DNA of 64,000 nt, from positions 1,341,618 to 1,405,617 of the forward strand of contig OZ024850.1 of assembly GCA_964017145.1 (NCBI GenBank), read 5' to 3'. This stretch comes from Agrocybe praecox. Taxonomy: Eukaryota > Basidiomycota > Agaricomycetes > Agaricales > Agrocybaceae. The notes under the pieces are model-generated. The model had not been told where the DNA came from. It saw only the letters and a list, made by a program, of their open reading frames with translations, and did no database searches. The translations under genes were made by a program, and so were the position numbers. Positions 1 through 12,498 of the stretch are shown here, piece by piece; positions within the stretch are counted from its first letter, which is position 1; each line of letters opens with the position of its first letter.

Positions 1-1092
1 GACGCACTCCAAGTCCTTGCCAACTTCATCGGTTTTACGGACTCCGATCACGCCGCCTGTCATTGAAAAGTCATTCTCCAGTAACTCTGGAAAACGAAAG
101 GCGGAAGAAGCAGGCGTTGGTGGAGATAAGACCCCTCCAAAAGAGCATCCACGGGCAACGTTCGCTCCTGATCCTCGAAGTGCGTCTATGAGTTTTTCTT
201 GCATATAAATTCCCCATAATAATTGACCGTCCTTTATATTTTAGCTCATCGAGCATCGGTGACGTCTGGAGGGAGCTCGGGTCATGCACCATCGTCCTAT
301 AATCGTAGCAAACGTGTACGATTAACTGGTTCATCGGATGGAAAAGGAAGCACGCGCTCTATTTCTCGCAATGGCAGCCTTCCCACACCAGAAGACAGTC
401 CTCCGAATGCGAAGAATACAGGGTCATGGTCTAGCAGAGGAAGCCACCGTCCAACGTCAACATCTTCCCATGCTTATGGCGGTCCACCAGTAGCCCGATC
501 AACTAGTCGTTCCATGTCATATTCCGGGAGCCAGCAACCTCACCGCGAGCGCGCTCCGTCACGGCGGAGTCTTTCCCAGGCGTCTATTCCTTTGTCGGCG
601 TTGATTTCGCCACACGCACCTTCTATCAATGCTTCCGGGACTTTTCACATGCGCGACCCTAGAAAGCCAAATACCATCCAGAGTACACCTTGGTCGTTGT
701 CATTTCCTTCTCAGATACATGTTGACGAGCCTCGATGGGCGTGGAAAGGATGGGTTGAAAGAGGAGGAAGTCCGCTCCATGCTTGGCTGTTTTTTATAGG
801 TTTTATTATATTTCCACTTTGGTGGGCCGCTGCTCTGTTTATCCCTATCCCGGCAACACGACGTTTGGGAGGGACAGATGCTGAGAAAGCGGTTATGTTG
901 GACGATCCACAAGTAGAGCATGGTGAGATTGGATTGTTTCTATAGTTTGCAGCTGGCAATGGGCGCTGACCACTTTCTCTTTCTTCTTTATCTGCAGACG
1001 CGAGATCGTGGCGGACACGGTGTCGTTTCATGGCCGTGGTTTCTCTGTTCACTTATATCCCATTTATTGTCCTGATTGGCATTTTTGCTTGA
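1..1092 (+). CDS. Serine-rich protein with two C-terminal membrane segments (5' end outside window)
   Basis: Three exons are supported: <1-179, 245-922 and 998-1092, joined in frame. About 316 residues are visible; the start lies upstream of the window. The N-terminal part is a long low-complexity region rich in Ser, Arg, Pro and Gly, as expected for a disordered cytoplasmic tail. It is followed by a hydrophobic segment (HAWLFFIGFIIFPLWW) and, after the last intron, a second one (FMAVVSLFTYIPFIVLIGIF) ending at the stop. The nearer acceptor at 951-952 would give an early stop, so 997 was used. I do not recognise a characterised family. Serine-rich tails followed by two membrane helices are common among uncharacterised basidiomycete proteins. 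The next gene (RPC9) is convergent. Confidence 0.75.
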
Positions 1093-1723
1093 TGGGCTGT
1101 TCGCCGTCTTTTTTCCTCTGCACCTCTGTATTTGTGACCTCGCGAGACATACACTTATCCACTTTCCCAATAGTTGCCGTCTTAACATCTAACCCCGCAT
1201 CGACCACACACTGCCCACTCCCCTACCTACCCGTATAACGCATCACTTTCAGCCCTCCAACTCCGCGCTTTAGACCGGAATGTCAACATTCCGTTTCGTT
1301 ATCCTGCATCAACTTCCTCAATCGCCTCCTGCAATTTCCCCCCGTTTACCTGTGAACAATAGCCATTTCAAAGGACTACTTCTGTCATTACTGTGCCATA
1401 AATAAATTTCCCACCCCAGTCTTTCTTTTTCTTGCCAGCAAAAACAAAATACTTACTTTACTGGTATTTCTACTCTATGGCCTGGCTAGGTCATGGCGTT
1501 GTTGTACTTCCCTCGTCCTGTTTCTTATGGTTATATTATCATTATATCTGTAAGGTAGACAAAATAATATGCAACATGTAGCATTTTCTGTTCTACTTCT
1601 AGGACGCTTCCTAGAGTTTGTGAGTCTAAGGATGAATATTAAATGCATGTGTGGGTATATATACTTTTAGTGGTGAAGTATCCGCTAAAGGTGGGGTCTT
1701 GGATCCTAATGACCGCCTCTGCA
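1093..1723. other. Intergenic, convergent 3' ends
   Basis: This lies between the 3' end of the membrane protein gene and the 3' end of RPC9. It is T-rich and pyrimidine-rich, as expected for overlapping 3' UTRs. No supported ORF, RNA gene or repeat was seen. Confidence 0.5.
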
Positions 1724-2536
1724 TCACGATTCATCCATCTCGAGGTCACCTTCGACCCCTGCGCCTGCACCTTCGTCATCATAAACATCTTCATCATACA
1801 CAGCGTCGGCATCGTCGTCCCATACGTCAGGATCGTTATTTTCTTCTAGCATGACTACGTTGGAGGAAGTGTTGTCTGTGTGTCCATTGATGCCGTTCGT
1901 TGTCACCGCGGTTGCATTGGTTGTCGTAGACCCAACAGTAGATTCAACAATCTCAAGAATATCGTTCATACCGTCTCCGAACCGGTCTTCCAATTCTTCG
2001 ACGATCTGCCGAATAAAGTCAAGGAGTGAGACAAAGATAAGGGATAACATTGCGCACAACATATAACTCTACGGGAAGCGTGGGTGCAAGGTTAACAATC
2101 TGAAGTTTCTCTCCTTTCGTGAGAGAGAAAGGTTCCAGTTTTTTGACTAGATTGGTTATACTCTCATCCGTCTGGGTTTTTGTCGGTAAATAGTCAGCAG
2201 AAAGGTAGCTTATCGCCTTTAACAATATAGAAAGTCAGTCAACATTTCCCCGCAGAAGTCGATTATGCACAGCGTACTTCGACCTCAATCGTCCTCAGGT
2301 TCTCACTGGCTTCAAGATGCGGATTTCCTCCCAGACTAGATGGACCACCGGCCGCTTCTTCTTCTTTCTTGACTCGGATCGCTGCTTTCGTCCGCACAAG
2401 ATTGTCCGCCTCAAGTTCGCGAAGCAGCGTCAGGACCTCATAATTCGAGAGCAGGGCTGAGCGAGGATTTACAACCTAGTAAATGTTTCATTATCATGCC
2501 CTTGGAAGAGGTGAGCACCGTCGGACGAACCTCCAT
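1724..2536 (-). CDS. RPC9: DNA-directed RNA polymerase III subunit RPC9 (Rpc17/CGRP-RCP)
   Basis: Four exons on the minus strand: 2536-2531, 2475-2278, 2216-2058 and 2005-1724, giving 214 aa. The first coding exon encodes only Met-Glu. Joined to the next it reads MEVVNPRSALLSNYEVL, which matches the conserved start of the family (ME-V...SALLSNYEV in the human CRCP). Further conserved blocks are LTKGEKLQIVNLAPTLPVEL and VIVEELEDRF. The family forms the Rpc17/Rpc25 stalk of RNA polymerase III, which takes part in initiation of tRNA and 5S transcription in the nucleus. The C-terminus ends in an acidic tail (about 40 residues rich in Asp and Glu). The splice at 2057 (GTGCGC donor) was preferred because it keeps the spacing of the human protein. 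Confidence 0.9.
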
Positions 2537-4302
2537 GAACAGAAACTAAACGCCAGACGCGAGTCACGGTCAAAATGAATGAAATCCATGTTTGGTCTTG
2601 TTTTCCTTCCTTTCATTCGCGTAGCCGAACAAGTCAGCGCGGTGTTTCTACTACATATCGACTTACGCTTGTCCATGACGTTCAACCTTTCAGATTCAAA
2701 TGTCTGGCCACTTGCTCGTTACTGCTCGTTTTAAAACTACTTCTATCAAAGGCTCTGGATTTCATCGATAATACTTTACTGTTCCCAATTTTTGAAAATA
2801 ACTCGAAAGCGTGTCACTCAGCGTGGTCAACCTAATTCACCCTGACTACACCTTGGTCTATGTCTTGGTACCACCTGCTCAACATCCCGCAATCAATAGG
2901 ATGCTGATGCTTTAAAGCATAGTCTATGACGATATCTCACAAGACTCGTGGAGACTTTGTATGCCCTTATAAGCCGGGGTATCGACCATCACCAAGTGTA
3001 ATCCAAGTTACTGCAGTTTCTTGTTACAATTCGTGCCCGGCCGCCATGGTATTCCTCTGCTCGGAATCAATTGTGTGTCTGCAGCTGCTCTGGATGATCT
3101 ATTCCTGTTTCTCTTCTTTGTTATTGAAAGTGGGACTTGAAAATGTTCAATGCATTGAATACCAAACAACGACCTTGCGATAGCTGTGTGCCGAGTTCTG
3201 TAACTCGGTCATGTCGGCATAACTTCCCTCGATGGGTCTCACGGTTTTTGTACGCCTAAACAACACGACAACCTTAAGTTTCATTAACGTGGAAGTTTGT
3301 ATATTGGCTGTCATTGATATGCCGCACAGTGACCGTTCTAGAAACCTTCCCCAAAACATAGATTAGGAATTCATTCTCTTCAGGCCGCGTTTGGGTCATG
3401 AAAATTCCAACAAATGCCCGGTAATCCATGATTTATGAATCGAAAACTTCAAACCACGTCATCAATATCAACGAGGTTTCCCAATCGCGTCTCAAAGTTC
3501 GTAAGCTATAACTGCGGAAGTCTATAGAAGCATTGAAAATAGTCCTGGAAGTTTTGACGGTATGTAAATCAAGCTTCGCCTGTATTCTTCAGTCCAACGT
3601 CAGAAGTTTGTAGGTTTCTCAGTTACGCTATTAACATAACTAACTGACCCTAGGTCAATGACAAGTCTGGGTTTCTTGCTTGGACCCAATATCAACTGGT
3701 CCCAGGCTGCTGCTTATCCTTGAGATGACTACCACTTTGCTTTCTTTGGTAAGCCACTCCTTGGTCTATGTTTTATATGAGAGACTTTCCCCCCATGGTA
3801 ACGGCACAGTTTATCCGCATCCTTAAAGGAGTCTTTGTTTTCACGACGGGCCCTCCCTTAAATACGTACCTTGTCCCAAGTGAACTGTGAGACCAATTCT
3901 CGCTTGTCCGTTTGAACAGGGAGGCTACTTACATGGTTTATATTGAATTGCTCCAAATAAATGATAGTTAATGTAGCTGTTTCGGGGATGAATCAAGCTG
4001 TTTGATGGAATAGAATAGACGAGAACAGTCACGTTGAACCTGAGCATAACAGCGCTGGAGGCAGAATTGGTGTGCGATTTTTGGTCAAGTGGGATTCCTT
4101 ACGTAACCTTTCCCCTTCTTCGCCAAACAAACAAAGCATTCCTCCAGTCCCAAACTCACCCAATTAACTGTGAATTATCCACAGTATTATCTTTGCCATA
4201 TATCTTCCAGGTTCGATTCACCAGCTACCCAGCGTATATTTGAGGCTTAAATGACACTATTCCAGAACTTTTTAGCCGCTACAACAGTCGTTTTCAAAAC
4301 CA
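2537..4302. other. Long intergenic region between divergent RPC9 and NOT2
   Basis: About 1.8 kb between two divergent start codons. Short ORFs exist on both strands but none has a recognisable domain, a plausible intron structure or neighbouring exons. It probably contains both promoters. A GGTTCGATTCA string near 4210 resembles a tRNA B box but no cloverleaf can be drawn around it. Confidence 0.4.
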
Positions 4303-6707
4303 ATGAATCGACCAGGTAAGAAAGCTTCGTATGACCGACATACATTGCTGTGTTTCGGGAGGAATTTTTTGAACTTGAATACTTTCAGGTCAACCTCAAC
4401 AAAGGGCGCCAAATCTGACTCCGAATCCTGTTCTTACGAACCAGTTTCGTCCAACTTATCCTACGTATGGAATGCCACCGCGTACGGTCCTACAAGCAGG
4501 TTCGGGCTACGTTCCAAGCTTACAACCCAACAACCATCGGTCGGCCACCCAACAACCCCAAGTACAGGTGCTAACGTCTCAGGCGAGTCAAGGGTTCAAC
4601 CAGCCAAGAGGACAGAGCAGTTATGCATTTGGAGGTGGAGTACTAGGCCAGCATCAACCGTCATTGCAACAGCAGCAGCAGCAGTCGTTACCTTCGCAGC
4701 ATCAACAGCACCAACAGTCACAGACGAATGGATCCCAGAGTACGATGTCTTCACTTCTTGCACAAACTACGGGCTTGAGTTCAACTCCAGCGGCATCATC
4801 GACAACAGAAGTCAGCTTAGATCCTAACGATTTCCCGGCTCTTGGTTCAACCCTAACAAACCAAAATCCAACAAACAGCAACAATGGTGGGTCAGGTGCG
4901 AATGCAACAACAAGCTATGCAAGCCAAGCAGGGACAGGAGTCTTGCTGGGAGGAGGGTCAGGAGGGTCAGGCAGTGCAGTGGGCGGTTCTTTAACTGGTC
5001 AACAGACACGAGACTTCACACCTGATGACTTCCCTGCACTTGGAGGTCAATCTCAAGCAAGCCAACAGACGCGGGAACATATCCAAAATCAATTGTCGAC
5101 TCAAGAAAGCCTTTCTCATCCGCCGGGTCTTAACGGTTTTCCAACTTCTGATCAGCAACAAATTCGTCAAAATATGCTGGGAGCGCATAGTGCTAGCTTA
5201 CAGCAAGGTACACCTGGGATGTTGAACTTGGGCCCTACACAGTCGCGGAACGTACATCCAGGGTTTCAGCAAGGACAGACAGAAGCCGAGAAGCAACAAC
5301 AACAAAGGGTATGTCCTCTCTTTACGGAACCTCTCACTCTTCATACTGGACGCTTCTCTATCTATGATGGGAGTTTTCATCGTCATACTTGGGTTTCATA
5401 GAACGAAAGGGGACTGATTGCGGCCATTCATAGAATAACTATTCTTTGAAGTTGAATCAAGCTTCACATGCTGCATGGAGCTCTCCGAATGTGAATCCAA
5501 ATACTCAAACACAACAACCTGGAAGTGTTGCTGGTGTAAGTTACTATGTTCATTTTGACGAAGCATCTATTGACTTGGAGAACTTTTCATTCTAGGCAAA
5601 TGGTAATTGTTCATGTTCAGGTTTTAATGCCGATATATAATGACACCCATGTGCTATCCTATAGGCACGTTTTCGCAACAGTCGACGCATGCCCCGGGCA
5701 CCATCGCCAATCCAGCAGCTCTACCGACAAACGGGCCACCGTTTTCATCGAATGGTCAGCATCACGCAGAATCTCAGCCCAACGCGAGCGCAGTACCCAA
5801 CCCAAATGGCAGTTCAAATCCTTTGCCCACAACAAGCAACACGGCGAATCCAGCAGCTCTGCAGACGAGCTCGACGTCACAATTGCAACATCCACAAACA
5901 CCAGCACAACAGGTGCTAATAAGTGCGGCAGACCGTTGGGGTCTATTATCGTTAATAGCAATGATGAGGAACGCTGGCACGGATGCGGACCATGGATTGA
6001 GCAGTATAGGAACGGATCTGGGGACGATGGGGCTGGATATGGCATTTCCAGGGTAAGTTTACATGATATTATCTATTGGAATTATTTGCGTTAATCACAA
6101 GACCAGAAATCTGTATTCAACTTTCATCACTCCTTGGGCGGATCAGTCGGCGGCTCGTACGGTAGAGCCAGACTTCCACTTACCAGGTTGCTATCTTAGC
6201 GTGCCAGCCCCAGCGCCGGGCCCTGCGAAGGCAGCTATGTTTAGTGATGAAACCCTGTTTTTCATGTTCTATGCCAGCCCGAGGGATGCCTTGCAGGAAG
6301 TAGCTGCCCAAGAGCTGTAGGTTTCTTTCATCCGATCGACGAAATTGTGAAAATTATTTTTGCTCAACTTTTTTTTTAGATGGAATCGCAACTGGAGGTA
6401 TCACAAAGACCTCCGACTATGGATCACAAAAGAAAGCGGCACGGCGCCTTCTCAAAAAGTTCAAGGAGGTGGAGGAGAGCAGGGTCAATATACATATTGG
6501 GACCCGGAGAATTGGGTTAAGGAGCGGAAGGAAATGACTGTGCTGTATTCCGATCTGGAGGAGAAATCGGTACCAGCCTTCGTGCCTGGTCCTGGTTTAG
6601 TACCGTCGACGGCGAATCATCCTCAAGGAGCCGGCCAACAAGCAACCCAGATGGCAACGCAGCCTCAGTTACCTACTAGAGCTGCCTTCCAGATGGGTAT
6701 GGCATGA
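4303..6707 (+). CDS. NOT2: CCR4-NOT complex subunit NOT2 (CNOT2)
   Basis: Seven exons: 4303-4315, 4389-5308, 5434-5535, 5596-5602, 5665-6052, 6107-6316 and 6380-6707, giving 655 aa. The N-terminal two thirds are Gln/Asn/Ser-rich and contain two LDPNDFPALG / FTPDDFPALG motifs. The C-terminal NOT2/3/5 domain begins near residue 478 (NLYSTFITPWAD) and continues through LFFMFYASPRDALQEVAAQ and WNRNWRYHKDLRLWI, closely matching CNOT2. The protein is a core scaffold of the CCR4-NOT deadenylase, acting in mRNA decay and transcription. The 7-nt exon at 5596-5602 is required, because direct splicing from 5535 to 5665 breaks the frame. The exon 3 start could be 5434 or 5452 (both in frame); 5434 has the better acceptor. 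Confidence 0.92.
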
Positions 6708-7271
6708 TTTGTGAAATAGTTCGTCTGCGCTCTCGGTCTCCAATTCCCTCATACCTATCCATTTTTGTCTCTATTATTTTTGAGACCTCGTGAACTTTTG
6801 TACATTTGTACTTGATCCAGCTGTCCTGGCATCCACTATCCATTTTTATGTGTATTGAACTTGGATCCTCCATGGTTCTCATTTAAGTTGTGCGTGTCTC
6901 AAGTGGTAAGCCGCGATTGATGTTAGCGAAGCCGTTCATAAGAATGAGAGCGGCGCCAAAAAGAGTATCCTTCATGCCTTGTTTTGACTACACACCTGTT
7001 AGAAAAGCGTCGATTTACCGCGACATTAAATTTTTGGCTGGGAGGTGTGTTTCGGAGGTAAATGTTCACAGGTAATTCGACACTCCGATGAGCCTGAATC
7101 CTGGTTCTCTCGCTGATGATCGACACCCTCTTCCACTCCGCGACATTGGTATTTTATAAGCCGTTGGCTCGTTTATGCCTGAGGGGGGTATGGTATAAAA
7201 GCCCCCTGCGAGTAGTGCCCCTTTGAATCCCTCGAGCTGAATTCGAGATTCGGCATCTTCACAACTAAACT
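6708..7271. other. Intergenic: NOT2 3' flank and CDC43 promoter
   Basis: This contains the NOT2 3' UTR and the upstream region of the geranylgeranyltransferase gene, including a TATA box at 7194-7200. No other supported feature was seen. Confidence 0.5.
7194..7200 (+). promoter_or_regulatory. TATA box of the GGTase-I beta gene
   Basis: The string TATAAAA lies 71 nt upstream of the predicted start codon at 7272, in a GC-rich context. This spacing fits a short fungal 5' UTR. Confidence 0.5.
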
Positions 7272-8784
7272 ATGTCCGATCATTCTTTCCAACTACCTCG
7301 TCTTTCGAGAGCGGGGCATGCTGCCCACTGCAAACGCTGCCTTAGCGGTGAGTATCCTCGGTGGATATGTATTTGAAATGACTGACTTTTGGGTTGCGAT
7401 AAAGGACTTCCGGCATCTCAGACCGATGTCGATGCTTCTAGGTGTGTGCTATTCGTTTTCTTGTTTGAAGGCACGGTTAACCTTGCGGTTATGCTAGACT
7501 GGCACTTGCTTTCTATTGTATAGGTTCTTTAGACTTGCTCGGAGTCCTTGAGGAACAGATACCTCTGACCGATCGCGATCTCTGGAGGCAATGGTTGTGG
7601 GCCCAGCAAGCCAGTAAGTCGCCATCGTCGACCATCCTTGAATGCCCTGAAATTTACGTGCGCTCCTCGTAGAGGGAAATTTTGGTTCTGGATTTAAACC
7701 AAGCCCTTTCATGACCGCTCACTCCGAATCGGTAGTAAGTCCCCCTACGAAGAAGAATAGTATATCCCCTGATTTCCTCGAAAGGCGGAGTACACAGCTT
7801 ACGACACTCCTCACATAATAATGACCTATACCGCCTTACTTTCCCTGGCCATCCTCAGGGACGACTTCTCAAGATTGGATCGGTCCGGACTTATCGAGTT
7901 CCTTCGCGCGTGTCAGAGAGAAGACGGAAGGCGAGCTATTTCAATTACGCTTTTTTTCTTTCTTTTTCTCACCCCAAACTAGCTTTTCTACCGTTCCTGG
8001 AAGTAACGAATCGGACTTGCGGACTCTCTATTGCGCCTTTGCTATCAGTAGCATGCTGAATGATTGGTCTGGAATCAATGTATCCGCTGCTATTTCTTAC
8101 ATCGCTACTTGTAGAGTAAGTATTCTTCACTTTTTGCCTAGCGCCAAGTATCTCATTGGCTTGCACACAGACATACGAAGGCGGATATGGCCAATCCCCC
8201 TTCTGCGAAGCGCAAGGTTCGTTTGGTTTTTAAACACCAATTACTTGTCTCATCCTCAATTAGGAGGCACTACATACATTGCCATCGCCTCGCTCTCTCT
8301 AGCCCCAGGGTCAGACCACCTGTCTCCTTCTGAGAAACAGCTGACTATTCGCTGGCTTCTATGTAATCAAGACAAATCTGGGGGTTTTTGCGGCCGAACA
8401 GGCAAAGTTGCAGATGCCTGCTATTGTTTCTGGTGCGGTGCCGCGTTGAAGATACTGGGTGCAGACCACCTCGTCAATGCAGATGGCGTAGCTGCATTTC
8501 TAGCTAGCTGCCAATTCAAATATGGCGGTATTGCAAAGGCCCCCGGCGAAAATCCAGGTCGGTATCTAGACTTTTGGGTTTTAGATTTGTTGGACGCTGA
8601 CTCCCTTGTAGACCCATACCATACCTACCTCTCACTGGCCGCTTTATCGATGTACCAGCCGAGCGAGCAGAGCGTGGGCGCCAATGCCGAATCATGGAAA
8701 TTTCAGCCGCTAGACCCTCTTCTCAACGCGAGAGAAGACACTGCTGCATGGGTACGGAAATACATACCCGCTAGAAAGGCGTAG
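7272..8784 (+). CDS. CDC43: Geranylgeranyltransferase type I beta subunit
   Basis: Nine exons: 7272-7347, 7405-7441, 7498-7613, 7673-7734, 7785-7930, 7983-8115, 8171-8216, 8264-8557 and 8612-8784, giving 360 aa. The enzyme attaches geranylgeranyl to CaaX-box Rho/Rac-type GTPases in the cytosol, together with the shared alpha subunit. Family landmarks are present in order: LDLLGVLE, EDGSFSTVPGSNESDLRTLYC, TYEGGYGQSPFCEAQGGTTY, GGFCGRTGKVADACYCFWCG (the Asp and Cys zinc ligands) and DPYHTYLSLAALSM (the His ligand). The sequence aligns along its full length with human PGGT1B. The fifth intron (7931-7982) has a GC donor rather than GT; no GT donor keeps the conserved EDGSF block intact. Confidence 0.93.
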
Positions 8785-10515
8785 AGGAGGTTCTGCTTCA
8801 TTTTGGACGCTGACAAGACCTCGAGGCTGCGATTGCGGGCCCGGATCGACGCTGAATTTTTGCTTCTCGTGTCTATTTCTGACATACGTACATTCGAACT
8901 ATGAAATTTCTGTGTATAGCTCCCTTAAGGCGTAAAAACACGGAGACCTCTTTGGGTAGCTAATCTTGTCTGCCTTTGTTTTTCAAATTCAATGAATGGT
9001 TCTCAGCCAGAGGGATAGGGCCCGTGGTGAGCAAAAGGAATGTGGTTGCTATCACTCTTGTAGATAGACGTATACGCGCCCATGCAGCAGTGACTAACGC
9101 ATGGCCTAGGTGCCGGACTCGATATGTGTGGCGCTATATACTAGTACATAACAGACTTAAATTCCGAGCTCGATCGACGGCACTCCTTGCAAGTCGCCCG
9201 CGCCAACCTTTGTCCGAGGCATAACATAAATTGTTAATTATGACGGGAAAAAACAAACACTGGCCTGAGCTAGAATTCACGTTGTCAGCGTTTATACACT
9301 TACGACGCAAGACCTGTAAATATTTGAATAGGGCATACTTACCATGGGGGTGAGGTGTTTTCGCGTTCAATATCCTGGTCGCTCATACGAGAGATCTCCT
9401 TTTGGGAAAATTTTCTACGAGATGGGTAAAAACGAAGACCTTTTCCGAGCGGATAGCATGCAGTGAAGGGCGATCCCTTCCAGGGTGAAACGCCCGGCGC
9501 CTGGGCAAGGATTACTGTTAATAGGATGTTTGCAACGTCAATCGTCTTCCTCCAGATTGTCCGTTGTTCCGGTTATGAGGTTCATCGGAAAGACATTTCG
9601 CTAAGCCAGTCAATTAATCGATAAATTTCGATTCCAAGAACTGAATGCCCTAAAACCATTCATACAACAAGTTCATGGCACAAGAACAGATGTTCCTATG
9701 TGTCAGAACTGATCAGCTTTCTGCCACTATTCACCCAGAGTGCCAATGTAGAGCACGGCTGCAAAAGTCCAAAGAAACAGGCCAAACTTGACTATTTGAT
9801 TCGCTTCTGAATCTCATCGGGCTGACAAACGAATCACAAAGAGTCTGTACGGCCCCAAGTATCCAGAATTAAGTACAACCAACCTTTCTTTGTCAATACA
9901 ATTTTCATGGAGGTAAGATCATCGATTCGAGGAGAAAGTGGCAGTTATGGGAGAGAATACCCTCGGCTGTATCCCGAACGCCCCACTGATGCATGCAGTT
10001 TGGGAGGTGTTTCCAGTAGAACGAATGCATGGACCAAATTTTCAATATAAAAGCTCGTTGAAATTCGGAGCCAAACGCTGATACTAGTCGTCCCTAAGCC
10101 ATGCCTTTGGATTTCAGTAGAGCGTCGTAGTAGGACCAAAGTAGGACAATCCCGAAGAGCAGCCAATTAATCAGACCAGACTTTCGTTCATCCAGTATTT
10201 ACTATGCCGATGGTGTAAAATATCCCAAAGTTTCCCTCGCTGAACCCTTTCGTGGACTTGGAAATATTTTGTTCCATCACGAGTGGTGGTGCGAATTTAC
10301 TGAAAAGCATTTGTCCGAAATTCGAATGTAACTGTTTGGCTAACGGGCACGGCCACACGTGAGAATATGGTCAGCACATCATCATTATTTGTAACATGTA
10401 ACATGTAACAACGAAGACCACCTTTACGGCTTGCTAGTCTTCACCATAACGGCGCAGTTTCTTGATCCTTGCATTGCCAGTAGGCTCTCAAAAAGGGGAC
10501 TCATCAACTCGAGCC
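8785..10515. other. Intergenic, no gene seen
   Basis: About 1.7 kb containing only short unconnected ORFs without motifs. A small direct repeat of ACATGTA units occurs near 10396. The last 200 bases probably hold the promoter of the next gene. Confidence 0.4.
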
Positions 10516-11857
10516 ATGGACTCTGACCGAAAATCTACCGTCTCTTCTTTCTATGGTAGGAAGACCTCAATAGATGCCCTCAATCAAGAATTCGCACATC
10601 AGCCAAGAGGACGAGGGGATGACGCCTCTTCCTTCTATGCCCCAGGAAGAAGCTCCATGGACCCTCTTACAGCAGCAGCAAGACCGTCTGGAGGATACAA
10701 CAGGAACTCTTTCTTTCCCGCTGCAAGGGAGGAACCTTTGAAAGGCGGTAGAGACGAGGAGAACAATGCAGGAGATGCTTGGGATGTTTACGCTGATTTC
10801 AACAATGCAGGCCCACGTTATAGCTCTGCTTTCGGAATGGGACAGGCAGAGTACGTCGAGAGACGGCTTATGCATGACTTACAGTTGTTGACGATTCCAC
10901 AGATATTCAAAGCTCCCTGCAACACCACTCATGAAAGAAGAATCTGTCAATGATAACAAAGTGGAAATGGTGACCGTTCCTGCTCTCGGTCCAGAATGGG
11001 GGAAGGAAGAAATGTATCAAAACACCAAGGCGGGAAGGCGTGAGAAGAAGGCAGAAACACGAAAACAATTCTGGAAGCAATGGAACCGTGGTGAACGGGG
11101 ACTTTGCGGGCGCTACTTTACTCGCAAGGTTCTCGTGTGGACCATGTTCGGTCTTTGTATTGCGTCAGTTGTCTTCTTGTCTTGATTTCCATTAGCCATC
11201 ATAACTTTCTTTGAACAGCATTGGCATCGTTCTCGCCTTTGTCATCCCTCGAGTTCCAGCCTTCTCTTTCAATAGCTCCACACCTCTCACAGGTGCTACA
11301 GGATCATGGAACAGCTCTATTCCGACACAATTTTCCCCTGCTGATGCCAATTTCACATTCCCAGCGTTTGCGGCACTCGAAGTGGATACTAACTCGAACT
11401 TCTTGCCAGTTAAATTCAATGAGCTTCGAGCCGAGGTTTTTGACCTCGACACCAATCGTCAAGTTGCTTCGGGTAGCTATGCAAAGATCTCCCTTCCGGC
11501 TAAGGCCTTCACCCAAATCCTCCTTCCCCTGAATTTCACGTATGTCGCAACCAATTCAAGTGACCAAACATGTCAGTAGCCTGTCATATCATTGTTATAG
11601 TCGAAAATTTACACCTTTCTCTAGATCAGAATTGGTATTTGGCATGTAGAAATAAGGGTCTATCTGCCAACAATGAACGACCAGGTATTCATTTTAATCC
11701 AAATTAATCTACTTTTCTAGTGCTAACTTTCCTTGTAGCGATTAAGTTCCGTCTAGTCATCGAGATGGCCATCCAAGGGTTGCCCTCAAAATCCTCTACG
11801 TCTGCACAAGTATCGGATGCCGACTGCCCAATTGAACTGCCAATTACTGCAGCATGA
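10516..11857 (+). CDS. Single-pass membrane protein with LEA2-like extracellular domain
   Basis: Five exons: 10516-10850, 10903-11163, 11219-11571, 11625-11684 and 11739-11857, giving 375 aa. The start is the first ATG in the open frame (MDSDRKSTVSSF). The N-terminal half is polar with Ser/Arg/Gly-rich stretches. A basic segment (GRREKKAETRKQFWKQW) precedes one membrane helix (WTMFGLCIAIGIVLAFVIP). The outer part contains several Asn glycosylation sites (NSST, NSSI, NFTF, NFTY, NSSD). It carries a beta-rich stretch reading FNELRAEVFDLDTNRQVASG, as in LEA2/WHy-like domains. No enzymatic motif is visible. The function is unknown; a role at the cell surface is inferred only from topology. Confidence 0.8.
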
Positions 11858-12498
11858 TTGGACGCTATTTTTTCTTTCATCATTCGGACACGTATATCTT
11901 TAGGATTAAAACATATCATATCTACTTTTGACACGGACTTCATACCACCAATTACCACAATCCTTCATTGCACCGCCGCCTATGCCCTTCTTATCCATAC
12001 CCTTGTTGAACGTCTCAACGTTGAACATTAGTACCTAGTCTTAATTTCGTCTTTCGTTGACAGACGCTTTCCAGCACATAACATTGCATTGCAAATTGCT
12101 TTCTCTTTTGCGCTGGTTGTATTTCTTTTCACGGTGTTGTAGCAGAGTGATGCTCTTAATTACGAATCTACAAAAGCCCTAGAGAAATTTTGAGTTGAAT
12201 TAGAATTCGAGCTCCGCGTGTGCCGGTTGTTGTTCAAGCTTCAAGTTGCACGCTATCATAATGCATTATTGATTATCCTTTGCGTCGCTCACACATGTTA
12301 GCACTATTGTATGTTAAAGATTGTCATACAAATTTCTGTGCTGCGCAGCAAGGGCCCGGTGGCAATGCAGAGCACCCTCTGGTGGTCCACACCGGGGTCA
12401 GCCTTTCCTAGTCTCGATCATAATCGAAAGGATACTTGAACGGAAATATCGTCAAAAAACCCTGTTTTCTCTGTTCCACCATCATTGAACAAGTATCG
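11858..12498. other. Intergenic between two plus-strand membrane protein genes
   Basis: AT-rich 3' flank and upstream region of the tetraspanin gene. The open frame extends upstream of 12499 but contains no ATG. Nothing else is supported. Confidence 0.4.

Noticed and set aside
4205..4225. tRNA B-box-like string GGTTCGATTCA
   Set aside because: No matching A box, no acceptor stem and no anticodon arm can be formed around it.
5546..6094. 182-codon plus-strand ORF
   Set aside because: It lies in another frame over NOT2 exons 4 and 5, where the correct frame is fixed by the NOT2/3/5 domain.
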